A stretch of 8,161 nt of DNA from an uncultured Bacteroidota bacterium (GTDB lineage: Bacteria; Bacteroidota; Bacteroidia; Bacteroidales; P3): NCBI GenBank assembly GCA_900546465.1, contig URCX01000092.1, positions 1 to 8,161 on the forward strand, written 5' to 3'. Every line of letters begins with the position of its first letter. Within the stretch, counting starts at the first letter, position 1. The notes beneath the pieces were generated by a model. It was not told the DNA's origin. It worked only from the letters and a program-made list of their open reading frames with translations, and did not search any database. The translations under genes and the position numbers were made by a program. This document shows positions 5,564-8,161 of the stretch, piece by piece.

Positions 5564-5653
5564 GGCGGACAAAGAAGAAATTCTCTGCCGCCTCGGGTAA
5601 GTTCGAGCGAGGAAAGATATGGTAGAGTTTGAAGATTTTTGATGATTGTATGA
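5564..5653 (+). promoter_or_regulatory. Structured hsdM leader with tiny overlapping upstream ORFs
   Basis: The leader can form a hairpin between GGCGG (about 5564) and CCGCC (about 5588). CCTCG (5591-5595) can alternatively pair with CGAGG (5608-5612), which would hide the only good Shine-Dalgarno run (GAGGAAAG, 5609-5616). That ribosome site serves ATG 5619, a 7-codon ORF (MVEFEDF, stop TGA 5640-5642). Its stop overlaps ATG 5642 of a 3-codon ORF, whose stop in turn overlaps the hsdM ATG at 5650 as ATGA. Translational coupling that keeps methylase synthesis tuned is possible, but is not shown. Confidence 0.35.
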
Positions 5654-7332
5654 CTGATAAAGATGTTGAAATTTTAGAGAATAAACTTTGGCATTCGGCT
5701 GATATGCTTCGCAGCGGAGCTCACTTGGCTGCCAACAAATACGGTCAACCCATTTTAGGTCTCATCTTCCTGCGTTATGCCGATGTGCTTTTCAAACAGC
5801 ATAAGGCTGAAATCGATGCCGAGTATGCCAAGCATAAAGGTACCCGCATGGAGAGGGAATACAAGGAGGTGGCAGTGGAGAGATGTGGTTTTTTCCTTCC
5901 GGAATGTGCTTACTTCGATTATGTCAACGATGCTCCCGACGATGCCGGCAAGGCTTTGTTGGTCAAGCGTGCCATGGAGGCGATTGAACAGGAGAACCCT
6001 CGCATGCTCGGGGTGCTGCCCAAGGAGGTGTACGGTCAGTTGGTTCCGGAGGAAGAGCCGGAGCTGTTGAGCCGCATCGTGCGTGTGTTCAAGGATATTC
6101 CCGAGGACATCGGCATCGATATCTTCGGTCGGATTTACGAATACTTCCTCGGCAACTTTGCCTTGGCGGAAGGTCAGGGCGGAGGTGCTTTCTATACTCC
6201 GGCAAGCGTGGTGCAATACATGGTGGAGGTGCTTCGTCCCGTTACGGGCGATAAGAAGTTCTTGGACCCTGCCTGCGGCTCGGGCGGTATGTTTGTGCAG
6301 GCTGCTCGTTATATGCACCGTCATAATGCCACCAACCAAGACATGATGCGTTTCCGTTGCTATGGTGTGGAGAAGGAACCCGATACGGTGAAGTTGGCGA
6401 AGATGAACCTCTTGCTCAATAATGTGCGTGGTGAGATTACGGAGGCGAACTCTTTTTATAGCGACCCGTACAATGCTTTCGGCAATTTCGATTATGTGAT
6501 GGCAAATCCGCCTTTCAATGTAGATGAGGTGGTGTTCGAGAAGGTGGCAGATGATGTCCGCTTCAATACCTACGGCGTACCTCGCAACAAGACGAAATCG
6601 AGCAAGAAGACTTCCGACAAGAAAGAGACGGTACCTAATGCCAACTATCTGTGGATTGCTTACTTTGCCACGGCTCTCAATGAGAGCGGCAAGGCAGCCC
6701 TCGTCATGGCTAATTCGGCAAGCGATGCGGGCGGCAGCGAGTTGGAAATCCGCAAGAAGATGATACAGGACGGCATCATCAGCCAGATGGTTACCTTGCC
6801 AAGCAATATGTTCTCTACCGTAACGCTTCCTGCCACCCTTTGGTTCTTCAACAAGCAGCGTTCCCACAAGGACGAAATCCTCTTCATCGATGCTCGCAAC
6901 ATCTTTACGCAAGTGGATAGGGCTCACCGCAAGTTCAGCGATGAACAAATCAAAAACCTTGGTATCATCACTCGTCTTTATGAGGGTGATGGCGAGGCTT
7001 TTTGGCAATTAGTCGATGAGTATAAGGCAGAGGGTAAGCAGGCGGAGGCGGATTGGTTGCTCGAACGATGGCCCGAAGGGAAATATCGTGATGTCATCGG
7101 GCTTTGCAAGGTGGCGAAGATAGATGGCGAAGACGGCATTGAGGATAACGATTGGAGCCTTAATGCAGGTCGCTATGTAGGTGTTGTCATCGAGGACGAC
7201 GGCATGACTGAGGCTGAGTTCAAAGAGACTATGCTGGGCTTGAATGCGGAGTTTGAAGCTTTGAATGAGGAAGCGAAGAAGCTAGAAGCGCAGATATCGT
7301 TGAACCTGAGAGGTTTGTTTACAAATGAGTGA
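5650..7332 (+). CDS. hsdM: Type I restriction-modification DNA methyltransferase subunit (HsdM)
   Basis: HsdM transfers a methyl group from AdoMet to N6 of adenine in the host's recognition site. It works as M2S with the specificity subunit HsdS and joins HsdR for restriction. The product has 560 residues. The N-terminal HsdM_N helical domain (about 1-150) starts MTDKDVEILENKLWHSADML. The N6-methylase domain contains GGGAFYTPASVVQYMVEVL, AdoMet motif I DPACGSGG (206-213), catalytic motif IV NPPF (286-289) and TLPATLWFF further on. A C-terminal helical, coiled-coil-like region ends near LEAQISLNLRGLF, probably for subunit contact. Both catalytic motifs are intact and length is normal. The frame is open upstream to a TTG at 5629, but ATG 5650 is the family-typical start. 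The gene overlaps the next by 8 bp, so the two should be translated together. Its strand is G-rich, unlike the module upstream. Confidence 0.97.
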   Translation: MTDKDVEILENKLWHSADMLRSGAHLAANKYGQPILGLIFLRYADVLFKQHKAEIDAEYAKHKGTRMEREYKEVAVERCGFFLPECAYFDYVNDAPDDAGKALLVKRAMEAIEQENPRMLGVLPKEVYGQLVPEEEPELLSRIVRVFKDIPEDIGIDIFGRIYEYFLGNFALAEGQGGGAFYTPASVVQYMVEVLRPVTGDKKFLDPACGSGGMFVQAARYMHRHNATNQDMMRFRCYGVEKEPDTVKLAKMNLLLNNVRGEITEANSFYSDPYNAFGNFDYVMANPPFNVDEVVFEKVADDVRFNTYGVPRNKTKSSKKTSDKKETVPNANYLWIAYFATALNESGKAALVMANSASDAGGSELEIRKKMIQDGIISQMVTLPSNMFSTVTLPATLWFFNKQRSHKDEILFIDARNIFTQVDRAHRKFSDEQIKNLGIITRLYEGDGEAFWQLVDEYKAEGKQAEADWLLERWPEGKYRDVIGLCKVAKIDGEDGIEDNDWSLNAGRYVGVVIEDDGMTEAEFKETMLGLNAEFEALNEEAKKLEAQISLNLRGLFTNE

Positions 7333-8152
7333 TTTTACTTCTCCTTGGCAGGGGTATGATTTTTCAGGGTTGAGTGCGGCTCTTTCTCGAATACAAGAGA
7401 TTACCCGACCTGCACTGGAGGCATTGCAGAATATTCAATCCACACTGCAACCTATTGTTGAGGCGCTTGAACAGTATAAGCCAAAAGTAGCAGAGATTGG
7501 ACAAGCTCTTTTGCAAGCCTCCCGTCGTTTTTCTGCGATTAGAAAAATGGGAGATGCGCAGTTTGTCTTTTGGGACTATATGACTGAGGAATATGTCGAT
7601 GCAATTGTAGATTCAGAAAACATCAACAAAACACTTCGAGAACAAATGATCCGGGAGAGGTTTTCCAAGGTATATAGAACTATTGACAAGACCCTTTCTT
7701 CCGCAGTAATGCATAAGCATAAGCGACTCTATTCTCAATCTGTAAAAGCATTTCGTAGTGGGGACAGTGATCTGGCTGTTACGGGTTTCACTTCTGTTTT
7801 TGACGGTTTACTGGCTGATACTTCCGGGAATCCCACATCAAGGCTTGGGCCGCGCATAAACGCAATTAAGCAGAAACTCGATAATGACGAGCTTCTCAAT
7901 CATGATGAATATGCCACGATAACGCTGGCTATGACATTAGAGAAAACATTGGATTCTTTTTCTGCACCTTCTGACTTCAAAGGGAAAGAACCAAAGGGTC
8001 TTAATCGTCATTGGATTGCACACGGTCGTTCTACACGGAAGAAAACGAAGTTAGATTGCGTCAAAATGATAAACCTTATTTATGGCTTGCTGTTGATAGG
8101 AGATCTTGAATCTACGGCATCGTCAAATTCTTCTTGTGAAAATGGTGTGTGA
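7325..8152 (+). CDS. HEPN-like domain protein in the type I R-M operon (putative RNase/Abi effector)
   Basis: A 275-residue, mostly helical protein of no family I can name. Residues 1-75 form amphipathic helices (SRIQEITRPALEALQNIQ onward). The C-terminal part, from about 135 (YSQSVKAFRSGDSDLAVTGF), reads like the HEPN-like proteins that end in a NRHxIxHG signature. Here that is LNRHWIAHGRS with R228 and H233 spaced as R-x4-H, the catalytic spacing of HEPN RNases, followed by a Lys-containing helix and a hydrophobic helix (KMINLIYGLLLI). Many HEPN proteins are RNases in toxin, abortive-infection and anticodon-nuclease systems; PrrC, an anticodon nuclease with a HEPN domain, is encoded within a type I R-M locus. 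The ATG overlaps the hsdM stop by 8 bp, so expression is coupled to hsdM. GC is about 40% in sampled stretches, lower than hsdM, suggesting separate acquisition. A non-toxic structural role in the R-M complex cannot be excluded. A new frame may begin with ATG 8155, too close to the edge to judge. Confidence 0.7.
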   Translation: MSDFTSPWQGYDFSGLSAALSRIQEITRPALEALQNIQSTLQPIVEALEQYKPKVAEIGQALLQASRRFSAIRKMGDAQFVFWDYMTEEYVDAIVDSENINKTLREQMIRERFSKVYRTIDKTLSSAVMHKHKRLYSQSVKAFRSGDSDLAVTGFTSVFDGLLADTSGNPTSRLGPRINAIKQKLDNDELLNHDEYATITLAMTLEKTLDSFSAPSDFKGKEPKGLNRHWIAHGRSTRKKTKLDCVKMINLIYGLLLIGDLESTASSNSSCENGV

Positions 8153-8161
8153 ATATGGTAG

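Noticed and set aside
5516..5632. 38-codon ORF starting ATGA at the end of the Toprim-like gene (MKNLSYICTCSLIY...)
   Set aside because: The -7 box for hsdM lies inside it and no Shine-Dalgarno sequence or family resemblance is seen. The neat ATGA overlap is the only argument for it.
5629..5649. TTG start giving HsdM seven extra residues
   Set aside because: The family-typical N-terminus begins at ATG 5650 (MTDKDVEIL), and the extra residues overlap the tiny upstream ORFs without a ribosome site placed for the TTG.
5755..7008. 417-codon minus-strand open frame opposite hsdM
   Set aside because: hsdM is intact with its catalytic motifs in the plus frame. The antisense frame is His/Ile/Leu-rich with no recognisable motif, a common effect of codon bias.

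Overview
The window looks like a chromosomal accessory region of a Bacteroidota bacterium, most likely Porphyromonas or a close relative. The evidence is several TTTG-N18-21-TAnnTTTGC promoters, the Bacteroidota -33/-7 type; a histone-like HU-related protein of the kind common in Porphyromonas and Bacteroides; mostly weak Shine-Dalgarno sites; and a zinc-finger/Toprim-like protein of the DUF6371 type, otherwise met in Bacteroidota mobile elements. The species call is inference.

Layout: (1) 1-1114, minus strand: a DUF4143-type ATPase gene running off the left edge. Its expected C-terminal half is replaced, at about base 178, by a very AT-rich coiled-coil-like tail. (2) 1115-1525: a divergent promoter region with three 23-bp tandem repeats and a 16-bp palindrome. 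(3) 1526-1985: an HU-like DNA-binding protein with its own promoter and a strong terminator. (4) 1984-2604, minus strand: an unrecognised 206-aa protein, convergent with the HU gene. (5) 2975-5519, plus strand: a replication-type module made of a RepA-like AAA ATPase with a C-terminal helix-turn-helix, a 110-aa HTH protein, and a zinc-finger/Toprim-like primase-like protein. A perfect 26-bp inverted repeat lies between the first two, and TGTCCC/GGGACA motifs are dense across the module. (6) 5531-8152, plus strand: the start of a type I restriction-modification operon, with a promoter, a structured leader, hsdM, and a gene overlapping hsdM by 8 bp. That last gene encodes a helical protein with a HEPN-like Arg-x4-His motif. 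hsdS and hsdR are not in the window.

How it may fit together: the ATPase/HTH/primase-like trio resembles the DNA-processing core of Bacteroidota integrative or mobilizable elements, but no integrase or relaxase is visible here. The trio has more C than G on its coding strand, whereas the flanking HU and hsdM genes are G-rich, so it appears to have a different history. The R-M operon directly follows it as probable defence cargo. The most promising new-system candidate is the HEPN-like gene locked into the hsdM operon, which may be a restriction-linked RNase or abortive-infection effector. Next are the large hairpin with its recurring heptamers, a candidate origin or transfer site, and the chimeric ATPase.
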